A DNA stretch of 64,000 bases from Salinibacterium sp. PAMC 21357. Lineage in GTDB: Bacteria > Actinomycetota > Actinomycetes > Actinomycetales > Microbacteriaceae. The notes beneath the pieces are model-generated. The model did not search any database and was not told the origin of the DNA. It worked only from the letters and a program-made list of their open reading frames with translations. The position numbers and the translations under genes were made by a program. Location: positions 248,001 to 312,000 of the forward strand of contig NZ_AHWA01000004.1 of the NCBI RefSeq assembly GCF_000247645.1, in the 5' to 3' direction. Shown piece by piece: positions 1-9,448 of this stretch; position 1 is the first letter of the stretch, and the number at the start of each line of letters is the position of its first letter.

Positions 1-408
1 TTCCCCGAAATTTGTGATGGTTGTCGGGTCGTCCCACCGCACGAGTTTGGGTCCAGCGACAGCAACTGACGGTGCAATCTCTACAGCCCCCAGGAGTGCG
101 CTCAGCGCATTCTGATCGGGAGCGCTGTCATAACTGAGCAGCCACAGCCACTCATCTTCGGCCGCTTGCGGCGCTGCCGTCTGCAGCGCTTGAGCAATTG
201 CGCCGCCAAACGTTCGGCGACCGTGAGCGTCGGCGATCTGGGCCGGGGCAGACGCGACCATGATCGACAGCGACTCATCACTGGAATCCGCATCAACCGC
301 AATCACCGAATCGGGTCGACGGTGTTGTGCCGCAATCGCGGCTAGCGTGCGTGGCAGATATTTGGCGCCATTTCTGGCGACAATGACTGCTGTAACTCTC
401 GGCTGCAT
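1..408 (-). CDS. Family 2 glycosyltransferase, N-terminal part (runs off window)
   Basis: The first 136 residues are present, from an ATG at 408; the rest lies left of the window. The start VTAVIVARNGAKYLPRTL is the usual GT-A nucleotide-sugar fold opening, followed by a DADSSDES stretch typical of GT2 enzymes and by LWLLSYDSAPDQNAL, the position where these enzymes carry the metal-binding acidic motif. It would add a sugar to an envelope glycan from the cytoplasmic face. It lies downstream of whiB on the same strand, an arrangement I recall from other actinobacteria. Acceptor and donor cannot be told from this fragment. Confidence 0.85.
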   Translation of the reverse strand, partial: MQPRVTAVIVARNGAKYLPRTLAAIAAQHRRPDSVIAVDADSSDESLSIMVASAPAQIADAHGRRTFGGAIAQALQTAAPQAAEDEWLWLLSYDSAPDQNALSALLGAVEIAPSVAVAGPKLVRWDDPTTITNFGE

Positions 409-517
409 TTGTTTGAGACTAAGCGCCGAGAGCACTCACGAGCACTCGACTCGCTGCGGTCGAGCGAGTCTGGGAGTTGCCCTCAACGAAAGGTCAGTAA
501 TCGTCTGTCGGCGCTGG

Positions 518-844
518 CTAGCTTGCGCGCTTGCGCAGCTTGCGACGTTCCCGCTCGGACAGCCCACCCCAAATGCCGAATCGCTCATCGTTTTCGAGAG
601 CGTATTCAAGGCACTGGCTGCGCACTTCACACGATGAACAAATCTTCTTCGCGTCCCGAGTCGAGCCGCCCTTTTCTGGAAAGAAAGCTTCTGGGTCCGT
701 TTGAGCGCAAAGCGAGTCGGTCTGCCACGAGAGGGCATTGCCGTCTTCATCGGCGAGCGGTTGCCGCACACCAGGAACCCCAAGTCGTACGGGGTCGACA
801 AACCAGTCGTCAGGAACTCCCGAGCGGTATCCGCTGTTGTCCAT
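518..844 (-). CDS. whiB: WhiB-family iron-sulfur transcription factor (WhiB2/WhmD-like)
   Basis: A 108-residue protein with the four WhiB cysteines in the pattern C-x22-C-x2-C-x5-C (SLCAQTD, then ICSSCEVRSQC), the GIWGG turn, and a basic C-terminal tail (RERRKLRKR) for DNA contact. WhiB proteins bind a 4Fe-4S cluster and the sigma factor region 4; WhiB2/WhmD controls septation. The start was set at the ATG at 844 because GGAGGGGAGAG lies just upstream; an in-frame start at 883 would add 13 residues with no better ribosome site. A sigma70-like promoter overlapped by a palindrome lies upstream (897-925). The subfamily assignment is inferred from length and neighbourhood. Confidence 0.93.
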   Translation of the reverse strand: MDNSGYRSGVPDDWFVDPVRLGVPGVRQPLADEDGNALSWQTDSLCAQTDPEAFFPEKGGSTRDAKKICSSCEVRSQCLEYALENDERFGIWGGLSERERRKLRKRAS

Positions 845-896
845 CTGGTCTCTCTCCCCTCCGCCTTCAATGCTTCGCATCAAATCGCGTTACATA

Positions 897-925
897 ATTA
901 CACCGGTGTAGTTCCTCAGAGTCAA
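897..925 (-). promoter_or_regulatory. Predicted promoter of whiB with palindrome over the -10
   Basis: On the minus strand TTGACT (920-925) and TGTAAT (897-902) are separated by 17 bp, a good vegetative sigma-factor promoter, about 50 bp upstream of the whiB ATG. The 12-bp perfect palindrome TACACCGGTGTA (899-910) overlaps the -10 and the spacer, where a bound repressor would block RNA polymerase. The regulator is unknown. Confidence 0.55.
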
Positions 926-984
926 GTCGCAGATCATAATTGCCTCGACCAGAACTTAAGGGTTATGGCGCGCCGTGACTTTGC

Positions 985-1932
985 TTAACTCAGCAAAGCG
1001 AGATCATGATCGACCATCGCCGCCACAATTTCATCAAACTTTACCGTTGGTGACCAATCTAGAATCCGGTGAGCCTTGCTTGCATCCCCCAGTTGTAGGG
1101 CAGCATCCCCCGAACGCAACAAACCATCTGACACGCGAACGCGCTCGGACCAGTCCTCCACACCTGCTCGAGTAAAAGCGGCGGCAACGAAATCGCGAAC
1201 AGAATGCGAAATGCCTGTGGCGATCACAAAATCATCGGGCTCGGAATGCCGGGCTGTCTTGAGGAGAGCGTGGGCGTAGTCAGGCGCCCAACCCCAATCG
1301 CGCTGCGCGTCCATATTTCCGAGTTCGAGCGTCTCCTGCTTGCCTACCGAAATGCGGGCGGCAGCCGCCGTAATTTTGCGCGTGACGAAAGTCTCCGGAC
1401 GTCGGGGCGACTCATGGTTGTACAAGATCACCGACGACGCCGCCACTCCCGCAGTGCGATAGGCGCCTACGAGGCCGTGTGCGTAAGCCTTAGCCGCCCC
1501 GTAAGGGCTCGTCGGCCGGATTACCGTCTGCTCGTTCTGGGGCGACTCTGTGGGCGCACCAAATATTTCGGCGCTGGAGGCCTGGACGAAGCGGATGTCG
1601 ACAGCACCGCGATCATGGATCACTTTTACGGCAGCCAACATCTCTGCGACCACGGCGCCATTGAGCCTGGCAGTCAGGCCAGGATTTTGCCATGACTGGT
1701 ACACAGAGCTCAGTGCAGCAAGGTTGTAAATCTCATTTGGTTCGATGTCGGCAATGAGCTCTGCGATCGCGCTACCAGTAGCGAGGTCAAGCTCGTGCGG
1801 AACAACACCAGCTGTGACGACTTCATCGGCATCACGCGTGACGCCGTGAACTTCGTAGCCTTGGGCGAGCAAGAGCTCCGCCAAGTAAGACCCATCTTGG
1901 CCAGTAACTCCGGTGATTAGCGCGCGGGTCAT
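985..1932 (-). CDS. GDP-mannose 4,6-dehydratase-family enzyme (second paralog)
   Basis: A 315-residue extended SDR enzyme. It has the Rossmann motif [13 protein letters not shown], the catalytic region SSAEIFG, the YGAAK Tyr-Lys pair, and GDP-mannose dehydratase signatures NHESPRR, FVTRK and [11 protein letters not shown]. These match the dehydratase that makes GDP-4-keto-6-deoxymannose. It follows the longer paralog at 1929-2918 with an ATGA overlap, so the two are probably translationally coupled. It may have become the 4-keto reductase giving GDP-D-rhamnose (Rmd role) or may form a hetero-oligomer with its neighbour; the sequence shows only the family. C-terminal conservation looks complete. 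Confidence 0.85.
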   Translation of the reverse strand: MTRALITGVTGQDGSYLAELLLAQGYEVHGVTRDADEVVTAGVVPHELDLATGSAIAELIADIEPNEIYNLAALSSVYQSWQNPGLTARLNGAVVAEMLAAVKVIHDRGAVDIRFVQASSAEIFGAPTESPQNEQTVIRPTSPYGAAKAYAHGLVGAYRTAGVAASSVILYNHESPRRPETFVTRKITAAAARISVGKQETLELGNMDAQRDWGWAPDYAHALLKTARHSEPDDFVIATGISHSVRDFVAAAFTRAGVEDWSERVRVSDGLLRSGDAALQLGDASKAHRILDWSPTVKFDEIVAAMVDHDLALLS

Positions 1933-2918
1933 TGGATACCGGCAAGCTCTTTCTGCTCGGCCAGATCGGACTCAACCATCATCGCGATAAGCTCAGGAAA
2001 TTTGACCTTCGGTTGCCAGCCAAGTCGCTCCTTTGCTTTTGTCGAGTCGCCCACCAATAGGTCGACTTCTGCTGGGCGCATGAAACGCTCATCCAGCTCG
2101 ACGTAGCTGCTCCAGTCGTCAATACCGACAGCGGCGAATGCATGATCAAGAAGCACGCGGATGCTTTGGGTCTCCCCCGTCGAAATAACGTAATCGTCAG
2201 CATCATCCTGTTGCAGCATCAGCCACATCGCCTCAACATAGTCGCCCGCGAAACCCCAGTCGCGCTGAGCATCCAGGTTTCCCAGAGTGAGCTTGTCTTG
2301 CAAACCGAGCGAAATACGCGCGACTGCGCGACTAACTTTACGGGTAACGAATTCTGGTCCACGACGCGGAGACTCGTGGTTGAACAACACACCAGACGAA
2401 GCATGCATACCGTAGGACTCACGGTAATTAATGGTCATGTAGTGCCCGTAGACCTTGGCAACCCCATAGGGAGAGCGTGGCCACAGCAGGGTGTCTTCGT
2501 CTTGCGGCACCGTCTGCACCTTGCCAAACATTTCCGAACTCGAGGCTTGGTAGAAACGCACTTGCTGGCCGGTGGCGTCCATGTGAAGGCGCACTGCCTC
2601 GAGGGCGTTCAATACCCCCATCCCGGTAACTTCACTCGTGAGATGCGCGTTCTCCCACGAATAGGCAACGAACGAGATCGCGCCGAGGTTGTAGAACTCA
2701 TCGGGCTTAGCGACGCTCATCGCCCGCATCAAACTCGAGAGGTCGGTGAGGTCGCCTGTCAATATTTCGACGTCAGGAATGACTCTCTCAAGCATTTCGC
2801 GCTTCGGGTTGTTCTGGCCGCGAATGAGCCCGTAGACTTTGTAGCCCTTCGACAGCAGCAGTTCTGCAAGGTAGAGCCCGTCTTGACCCGTAATTCCTGT
2901 GATGAATGCGCGCTTCAT
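1929..2918 (-). CDS. gmd: GDP-mannose 4,6-dehydratase
   Basis: A 329-residue enzyme that converts GDP-D-mannose to GDP-4-keto-6-deoxy-D-mannose, the entry to GDP-rhamnose, GDP-fucose and related sugars. Visible are [13 protein letters not shown] (NADP binding), SSSEMFG with the catalytic Ser/Thr-Glu, [12 protein letters not shown] with the Tyr-Lys pair, [15 protein letters not shown], and [27 protein letters not shown] lies five bases before the ATG. It is the first gene of a pair with the paralog at 985-1932. The flippase and manA genes lie upstream on the same strand, consistent with one GDP-mannose-fed module. Confidence 0.93.
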   Translation of the reverse strand: MKRAFITGITGQDGLYLAELLLSKGYKVYGLIRGQNNPKREMLERVIPDVEILTGDLTDLSSLMRAMSVAKPDEFYNLGAISFVAYSWENAHLTSEVTGMGVLNALEAVRLHMDATGQQVRFYQASSSEMFGKVQTVPQDEDTLLWPRSPYGVAKVYGHYMTINYRESYGMHASSGVLFNHESPRRGPEFVTRKVSRAVARISLGLQDKLTLGNLDAQRDWGFAGDYVEAMWLMLQQDDADDYVISTGETQSIRVLLDHAFAAVGIDDWSSYVELDERFMRPAEVDLLVGDSTKAKERLGWQPKVKFPELIAMMVESDLAEQKELAGIQ

Positions 2919-3053
2919 AATTGTCCTTCGTGCTTGCTGACTCGCTTGCGACCGGCTGGGGCGAATTTCTGAATAGATACTTCAGCGGATGCAACGCTAC
3001 TGGAACTTAGGGCGCGATGCAGAGCACGGGACTGCACGGTCAACAGCGAAAAC

Positions 3054-4322
3054 CTACTTCTCTGGCTGGGCGTCTTTTGTTCGAGTGGTCGCCACGATAA
3101 AAGCTCCTGTTTTTGCTCTGATGCGCCAGACGAATAATGCCTGGGTACACACGGATACCGTTTCGCCAATCGCGAGCCCCCACGCCCCACCCGCAGCACC
3201 ATACGCTGTGCTCAGCGTCAGGATGGCTGGCACCCCAATTGCGGCAGCCAAAAGCACACTAATCATGAATTGGCGGCGCGCTCCCATGCCAACGAGAGTG
3301 ATTCGGCCGAGCGAGGTTCCGAGAGCGATGCCCAGAGTCGCGACTCCAAGACCAAGTGCGGTGGGGCGGTCGATAGCAACAGCGGAGCCGAATAACGCTC
3401 CTGACAGCCACGGCCCCAGAACGGCGAAAGCTGTAAGGCCAGCGAGTCCAAGCGTGGCATGCACAATAAATGAACGACGAATCCGCTGACCAAATTCTGT
3501 GTCACCTGCCTCGACCACCCACCCCTGAAGCGCGTTGCCCAGCGCCGACACGGAGTACTGGCCGATGCGGTACAGCTTGTCGCCCGAAACGTAAGCAGCG
3601 GCCTGTGCAGTTGCCGCTGTTGCCCCAACGAAGGTGACCGCCAACGAGTTGTACGCTCCTCCCGCGACTTCCGTGGTCACTGCCGAACGGTTTGCACGAA
3701 ATACGTCACGAACCGCAGCGCCGTCACTCCGCGTCAGCTCCGTGATGCCTGCTGTACGAAGAGAAAACAGACTCACGCTGAGCAGTGATGCCGCCACGAG
3801 CAATAGCGGGTACCAGAGCACATCACCGGCATTTAATACAACTACCGCCGCGATGACCGTCGCAACAATTCGTGGCGAAATCTCGTAGATGGCAATGAGG
3901 CTGGCTCGCCCTAGACCGATCATGAACCACGCGCTCGACAAACCGGTCAGACTCATCGCGACAGCCATCACTGCGGCATCCACCCGATATGCGCTTGGTG
4001 AAACTGCAGCCGCGATTCCTCCCGCGAGCACTGCGCTGGGTACCCACACGAGAAGTCGAGCCTGCACGCTCGTAGCAAGCAGTCTGGGGCGGATGCTCGG
4101 CTCAGCCAGTGCGATCAACGGGGGCCCTACGGTGTTGAAACCGAGAGCAACAATAAGCGCGAAGAAACCGCCACTGGACTGCCCAACGGCGATCGCGAGC
4201 CACGCATCAGCTCCGGCGACCCTCGCCAAAATCGGCAAGAACAAAAATGGCGTGATCAGGGACAGAAACGGCAGCCCCGCAAACCCGAGAATGCGTTTTG
4301 CGAAGCTTCCTCGCGCGGTCAT
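3054..4322 (-). CDS. Wzx-type polysaccharide flippase (MOP superfamily)
   Basis: About 422 residues, almost entirely hydrophobic, with some 12 predicted membrane segments and short polar loops, as in Wzx/MATE-fold lipid-linked oligosaccharide flippases. Motifs are weak in this family, so the call rests on topology, length and its place between manA and gmd in a polysaccharide locus. I placed the start at the ATG at 4322, ten bases after the manA stop. An in-frame TTG at 4352 would overlap the end of manA and cannot be excluded, since neither start has a good ribosome site. Confidence 0.82.
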   Translation of the reverse strand: MTARGSFAKRILGFAGLPFLSLITPFLFLPILARVAGADAWLAIAVGQSSGGFFALIVALGFNTVGPPLIALAEPSIRPRLLATSVQARLLVWVPSAVLAGGIAAAVSPSAYRVDAAVMAVAMSLTGLSSAWFMIGLGRASLIAIYEISPRIVATVIAAVVVLNAGDVLWYPLLLVAASLLSVSLFSLRTAGITELTRSDGAAVRDVFRANRSAVTTEVAGGAYNSLAVTFVGATAATAQAAAYVSGDKLYRIGQYSVSALGNALQGWVVEAGDTEFGQRIRRSFIVHATLGLAGLTAFAVLGPWLSGALFGSAVAIDRPTALGLGVATLGIALGTSLGRITLVGMGARRQFMISVLLAAAIGVPAILTLSTAYGAAGGAWGLAIGETVSVCTQALFVWRIRAKTGAFIVATTRTKDAQPEK

Positions 4323-4332
4323 AACGCCAACA

Positions 4333-5511
4333 CTATTGCGTAGCCGCGACAAACAGCTGACCGGCTCCCCGAATCTTCAGCATGCCTTCATCCGGAGTAA
4401 CAAAAACAGATTCGCCGCGGCTGAGCGCTGTCGAACCGTTAGCACCGCTGATCACAAAGTCGCCCAAAGTGCACAGCGCGATTGCAGCACTAGAGATGTC
4501 GATTGAGCAATCGCCGTCAACCGTCAGAAGTTGAAAATCGCGAATTGGGGGCGCGAGCACTTGCACGGCGCTATTGGCTCGCGTGGGGCGCAGATACGGC
4601 ACCTGACTTGCGGAGAAATTGAGCACCCTCAGCAGTTCCGGAACGTCTACGTGTTTGGGGGTAAGCCCGCCGCGCAGGACATTATCTGAAGAACTCATCA
4701 ATTCAATGCCAAGTCCCCCTAGATATGCATGAATATTGCCAGCAGGCAAGAACAGCGCCTCACCTTTGGCAAGAGTCACGTGGTTGAGCATAAGAGCAAT
4801 AAGCACTCCCGAATCTCCGGGGTAGTGACTCGCGAGGCTACGCACGAGGGCAAACTCGTCTCCGGCAGTTTCGGCGAGCGCCGAGACCCTATCCACAAGG
4901 TTCGGCACTGGGGGTGCGGCCGAGATCAGCCATTCGAACATCGCGCGCATATCGGAGTCATCCCGCGCCAAAGTCAGCCACTCGGAAAAGAGGTCTGGCT
5001 GGGGGTTGCTGCCCGCGGCATCCATCTCGGCAAGGTGTTCAATGGATGCTCTGGTCTGGGCCATCGCACGAAATCCGCACAGCGCCTCAAAAGTGTCGCT
5101 CACTGCGACGATGAGTTCTGGCTTAGCGGATTCATCTTTATAGTTGCGGTTTGACGCCGTTATAGGGACGCCTGCCGCGTTCTCCCGGGCGAAGCCCTCC
5201 ACAGCTTGCGCGGTTGTTGGATGCGCCTGGAGCGAGAGTGGGGCACCGGCCGCGAGAACTTTGAGCAAAAAGGGCAGCCTGGTGACTCCGCGACCCAGAA
5301 TTTTCGCACCATCGCGCTGGATCCACTCGTTGAGATCGCCCGCACCTCCTGGCTGCACCGGGTTTACGATCACGCTGGGGCAGCCCTGGTGGGCGCCCAA
5401 CCAAAGTTCAGCCTCCGGCTTTCCTGTTGGTTCTATTCCCAGCAATGCGGAGATTTCCCCGGCGGAGCCCCACGCGTAATCGCGAGGGGTATTAGTGATG
5501 CCTACAAACAT
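4333..5511 (-). CDS. manA: Mannose-6-phosphate isomerase, class I
   Basis: A 392-residue zinc enzyme interconverting fructose-6-phosphate and mannose-6-phosphate, the first step toward GDP-mannose. Zinc and substrate motifs are clear: SLQAHP near residue 115, KPELIVAV, FLPAGNIHAYLGG, and NVLRGGLTPKHVD near residue 290. It begins ITNTPRDYAWGS, the usual class I start. Phosphomannomutase and mannose-1-phosphate guanylyltransferase, needed to reach GDP-mannose, are not in this window. It is divergent from the acyl-CoA dehydrogenase at 5620. Confidence 0.95.
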   Translation of the reverse strand: MFVGITNTPRDYAWGSAGEISALLGIEPTGKPEAELWLGAHQGCPSVIVNPVQPGGAGDLNEWIQRDGAKILGRGVTRLPFLLKVLAAGAPLSLQAHPTTAQAVEGFARENAAGVPITASNRNYKDESAKPELIVAVSDTFEALCGFRAMAQTRASIEHLAEMDAAGSNPQPDLFSEWLTLARDDSDMRAMFEWLISAAPPVPNLVDRVSALAETAGDEFALVRSLASHYPGDSGVLIALMLNHVTLAKGEALFLPAGNIHAYLGGLGIELMSSSDNVLRGGLTPKHVDVPELLRVLNFSASQVPYLRPTRANSAVQVLAPPIRDFQLLTVDGDCSIDISSAAIALCTLGDFVISGANGSTALSRGESVFVTPDEGMLKIRGAGQLFVAATQ

Positions 5512-5619
5512 TCAGTCCACTCTTCTCGAAGCGTTAGACCAAAGTACCAACCGTCTAGAAGCGACGGGTACTCACGCTTTAGGCTCGCAGTGATTTCGAC
5601 AAGCAATGGAGCGAAAATT

Positions 5620-6804
5620 ATGTCATTTGAGACCCTCAGCAGCGACTTCTACGGTTACGAGAATGCCCTCACCGATCAGGAAAAAGACACCATCCTGAAA
5701 TTGCGCGCTTTTCTCGACAGAGAGGTGCGCCCGATCGCTAACGACCTCTGGGCAAAGGCGGAGTTCTTTGATCGTGATGTTGTTGTCAAGGGACTCGCCG
5801 ACCTCGGACTCTTTGGGCTTCCTTGGGCCGAGACTCAGCAGTTTCCGAACTCTGCCGTGTTCCGCGGCTGGGTTGCCCTTGAGCTTGCTCGCGTCGACGC
5901 TAGCGCTGCAACTCTCGTCGGAATGCAGAACGGCCTCGTCATGGGCTCGATTGGTGTTGCCGGATCTCAAGAGCAGCGCGATGAGTGGCTGCCCAAGTTT
6001 GCGTCAGGCGAGCTACTCGGTGCTTTCGGCCTCACTGAGCCCCTCTCGGGCTCCGACACCGCCCAGGGGCTGCGGACCGTGGCACAGCGTGACGGAGACA
6101 ATTGGATCATCAACGGTGCCAAGCGCTGGATCGGTAACGGTTCCATCAGCGACGTCACGATCATTTGGGCGCGCGACGAGGCAGATAACCAGGTCAAGGG
6201 CTTCATCGTTCCCACCAGCACCCCCGGCTACTCCGCTACTCGAATTGAGAATAAGCAAGCGCTGCGCATCGTGCAGAATGCCGACATTGTGCTTGAGAAC
6301 GTTGTGGTGCCGGAATCGAACCGACTGCAGAAATCCACGTCGTTCCGCGACACCGCGGCCGTGTTGCGTCTCACTCGCGCCGAAGTAGCGTGGGCTGCAG
6401 TCGGAAACTCGATCGGCGCCTACGAAGCCGCCGTCAAATACACCGGCGAACGCGTGCAATTCGGCAAAACGATCAGCAGCCACCAGCTCGTTCAGGAACA
6501 CCTCGCCAAGAGCCTGGGCAACATCACCGCATCGATCGGGATGGTCACGCGAGTTTCCGAAATGCTCGATGAGGGCATCCAGAAAGATGAGCACGCCGCA
6601 TTGGCCAAGGAATACACGGCAAGCCGCATGCGCGAAACCGTTGCTTGGTGCCGCGAAGTGCTCGGCGGCAACGGAATCGTGCTCGACTATGGCGTAATGC
6701 GCCACTTCGCTGACGCGGAGGCGATCTACTCGTATGAAGGAACCCGAGAAATGAATACGCTCATCGTGGGTCGCGCGATCACAGGCAAGGCAGCATTCGT
6801 CTAA
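5620..6804 (+). CDS. Acyl-CoA dehydrogenase, glutaryl-CoA dehydrogenase-like
   Basis: A 394-residue FAD enzyme with the complete acyl-CoA dehydrogenase fold: an N-terminal helical domain, the FAD/substrate motif FGLTEPLSGSDT near residue 140, and the C-terminal domain. YEGTREMNTLIVGR near the end holds the catalytic glutamate in the glutaryl-CoA dehydrogenase position. The substrate is not proven. The start is the ATG at 5620 with GGAGCG seven bases upstream; the open frame reaches back to 5206 but would run antisense through manA. It is a metabolic gene inside a polysaccharide locus, and only a 9-bp gap separates it from the downstream wzy-like gene. Confidence 0.93.
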   Translation: MSFETLSSDFYGYENALTDQEKDTILKLRAFLDREVRPIANDLWAKAEFFDRDVVVKGLADLGLFGLPWAETQQFPNSAVFRGWVALELARVDASAATLVGMQNGLVMGSIGVAGSQEQRDEWLPKFASGELLGAFGLTEPLSGSDTAQGLRTVAQRDGDNWIINGAKRWIGNGSISDVTIIWARDEADNQVKGFIVPTSTPGYSATRIENKQALRIVQNADIVLENVVVPESNRLQKSTSFRDTAAVLRLTRAEVAWAAVGNSIGAYEAAVKYTGERVQFGKTISSHQLVQEHLAKSLGNITASIGMVTRVSEMLDEGIQKDEHAALAKEYTASRMRETVAWCREVLGGNGIVLDYGVMRHFADAEAIYSYEGTREMNTLIVGRAITGKAAFV

Positions 6805-6813
6805 TCTTGCGTA

Positions 6814-8142
6814 ATGCGACTGATTGAGCACCCGACGGCGCGTGCCTGGTTTCTTGTTCTCTCGCTGCTGATTCTTTTTGGTGGAGACGCTTGGCGTTTT
6901 TCTATTGGCTGGGTCCCCTTCGGCGCCGTCGCGATCGCTATCGCCGCAACGTGTGTTGTGATCCTGGTTCAGTCACGCGACCGCTGGAGCATCGGGGGGC
7001 TGCCCTACCCCTTCGTTGTCTTCATGGCATTGGCAACAGTGTCGTTGGCGTGGTCGCAGTATCCTGCCGCCAGCGCACTGGGGCTCCTCGGAACCTGGCT
7101 CACCGTGCTGGGGGCACTGACGCTGGCAATTAGTTTCACCTGGCAGGAACTACTTGTCGGCCTCGCCCGTGTTCTGCGGATCCTGATCGCCGCATCGTTA
7201 CTCTTCGAACTCATCATTGCAACCATCGTTCGCGGTCCGATATTGCCCTGGACCGCGCAGCCAGAGGTTGCATTGCCCGGCTACGACACCATCCCGAAAA
7301 TGCTTTTTTGGTCGCGCAATGAACTCTTCGAAACGTTCGACGACGGTCGCATTCAGGGCATAGTCGGCAACGCCAACCACCTCGGATTTCTGGCCCTTCT
7401 TGCGCTAATCGCATTCTCCATCCAATGGGCGACGGGCAGCGTCAGCAAGCGGTGGTCGATTACCTGGATCGCGCTTTCGGTTGCGACCCTGTTCTTGACG
7501 CGTTCGGCAACGGTGACCGTAGCGCTAGCGGCTGTCGCCCTCACCGCGGTGGGGCTGCTCATTATTCGCAGTCGTCGCACTGAGCGTGCGCGCCGCTGGA
7601 GTGCCCTCGGGTTCATCGCGCTCGCTATCGGCGGCGCTGGCGGCGCTTTCGCTCTGCGCGACACGATCTTTGGTCTACTCGGTAAGCGCAGCGACCTCAC
7701 CGGTCGTGCCGAGATCTGGCAGACGGTGATCGGGCTTGCAGAACAACGACCAGTATTTGGCTGGGGTTGGGTCAGCGTCTGGATGCCGTGGACTGAACCC
7801 TTCAAGGGCTTGGTAATTCGCAACGGAGTCGTGCAGGTTCAAGCGCATGACACCTGGCTCGACTTATGGCTTCAACTCGGGATTATCGGTGTCATCGTGT
7901 TTGGCGCGCTAGTGGCTTCTACTTTCGTGCGTTCATGGCTTGCTGCCGTAGACCGCCCCCGCACTGCACCTGGCATTACTGATCCGTATTCAGCGCTAAG
8001 TCTGTTACCCATCCTGATCATGGTGGCGCTAATCGTGCAGAGCATTCCCGAAAGTCGATTGATAGGCGAATACGCCCTAGCAATGCTGGTGATATTTGCC
8101 GTCAAAACTAAGAGACCAGACTGGATGGTGCGCACCCCATGA
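6814..8142 (+). CDS. O-antigen ligase/polymerase-family membrane protein (Wzy_C)
   Basis: A 442-residue protein with about 11 membrane helices. The large extracytoplasmic region has the signature of the Wzy_C family: GRAEIWQTV, PVFGWGW, then HDTWLDLWLQLGI. These enzymes polymerise or ligate lipid-linked oligosaccharides on the outer face of the membrane. Its stop overlaps the ATG of the next, homologous gene (ATGA at 8139), so the two probably form a coupled pair. Whether it acts as polymerase or ligase cannot be decided from sequence. Confidence 0.88.
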   Translation: MRLIEHPTARAWFLVLSLLILFGGDAWRFSIGWVPFGAVAIAIAATCVVILVQSRDRWSIGGLPYPFVVFMALATVSLAWSQYPAASALGLLGTWLTVLGALTLAISFTWQELLVGLARVLRILIAASLLFELIIATIVRGPILPWTAQPEVALPGYDTIPKMLFWSRNELFETFDDGRIQGIVGNANHLGFLALLALIAFSIQWATGSVSKRWSITWIALSVATLFLTRSATVTVALAAVALTAVGLLIIRSRRTERARRWSALGFIALAIGGAGGAFALRDTIFGLLGKRSDLTGRAEIWQTVIGLAEQRPVFGWGWVSVWMPWTEPFKGLVIRNGVVQVQAHDTWLDLWLQLGIIGVIVFGALVASTFVRSWLAAVDRPRTAPGITDPYSALSLLPILIMVALIVQSIPESRLIGEYALAMLVIFAVKTKRPDWMVRTP

Positions 8143-9439
8143 TTCAGCCCCCTCCCCGCTACCGCGTTGTAATTGACACAGCCGCTGTAGTGCTTGGCTC
8201 AGCCAGAGTCTCCGCTGTTCTCTCAACCGCAACCATCGCGGTTGCTCTTTGTGCTTTGCGCTTCGTCACACGATTGGCACAGCAGGCGTGCTCGGCGTCC
8301 TCATCAGCCTTGTGATCCTTGTCGCTGCGTCACTAGCCTCCCAATGGGGCAACATTGGGTGGCGCGCACTAGTACCGATCTCATTGATCGTGTTCGTCCT
8401 TTGGGCGTGCCTCACAATCTTTTGGAGCCAGTATCAGTGGGCGTCCCTCGCCGCACTGAGCTATCTGCTCACTTTTACCGTTCTGGGGATTTACATCGCC
8501 CTCGTGCGCGACACGATTCAAATCGTGCGCACCTTTGGCGACGTCATGCGATTCGTTTTGGTTGTCTCAATCGGATTAGAGATCCTGACTGGTCTTGTCT
8601 TCGACACATCGCTGAGAGCACTTTCGATCGCAGGCAACCTCGGCACGACGGACCCCATCCAAGGAATTTTTGGTGCCCGTAATCAGCTCGGAATAATCGC
8701 GGTGATTGCACTCATAACCTTCGCCACAGAGCTTCGCACCAAATCGCTGCAACGCGGCTACGCGATTGGTTCGCTCGTGCTTGCTGGCGCTGTATTGGTG
8801 CTCTCGCAGTCTCCGCTCGCCTTTGGTACTGCCTTGGTCGTTCTCGTCGCCAGCGGAGCGCTCTACGCTCTGCGGCGAGTGCCCTCCGGACGGCGTCGCT
8901 ACTGGCAGTTCGTTTTGATCGGATTTGTTGGCGCTGCAGCTGTTCTTAGCTGGCTGTCGCGGGTCGCGATCGTTGCTTCATTCGACGCAAGCGGCGATTT
9001 AGACTATCGGCTTGGGGTTTGGCGACAGTTGTGGTCTCTGGGAGAAATCCATCGCCTCGAAGGTTGGGGCTGGATCGGGCCTTGGAATGCCGACCTTGCG
9101 CCTTTTACCGCATTCGGTAACTTTGGTGGTCGAGTTCCCGGGTCCGCCCACAACGCCTATCTCGACGTGTGGTTCCAACTGGGACTTGTCGGCTTTCTCA
9201 TCTTTATTGGTTTGCTCGGACTCGCTTTTATGCGATCGTGGCTGCTCGCATCTCGACGACGCAGTGTAGTTTTCGCGTGGCCTGCGCTAGTGCTGCTCGT
9301 TCTCGTGGTGAGCGCCTTTGCCGAGAGTTCCTTACTCATCGAATTTGGCTGGCTGACGTTCGTGGTGTGCTGTGTTAAGGCCGCTCGAGAGCTTAGCTGG
9401 CGGAACGCGCTCGACACCAAGGCTCAATCCTCGGTGTAG
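8139..9439 (+). CDS. Second O-antigen ligase/polymerase-family protein; frame broken near 8249
   Basis: The main frame runs to 9439 and shows the Wzy_C motifs DYRLGVWRQLW, LEGWGW and HNAYLDVWFQLGL, with about 10 helices. Without a frameshift it could only start at a TTG at 8249, with no leader. The ATG at 8139 overlaps the upstream stop by ATGA and opens a frame reading RVSAVLSTATIAVALCALR, a natural first helix, which joins the main frame if one base is missing near the TTT at 8248-8250. Restoring it gives 433 residues, close to the paralog's 442. I take this as one gene with a one-base deletion, real or a sequence error. Confidence 0.8.
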
Positions 9440-9448
9440 GTGAACGCG

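Noticed and set aside
436-870. A 144-codon minus-strand frame overlapping whiB.
   Set aside because: It lies out of frame inside the clear WhiB gene and has no ribosome site or motif.
5206-5619. N-terminal extension of the acyl-CoA dehydrogenase.
   Set aside because: The extra codons run antisense through manA, and the ATG at 5620 has a good ribosome site and a normal family start.
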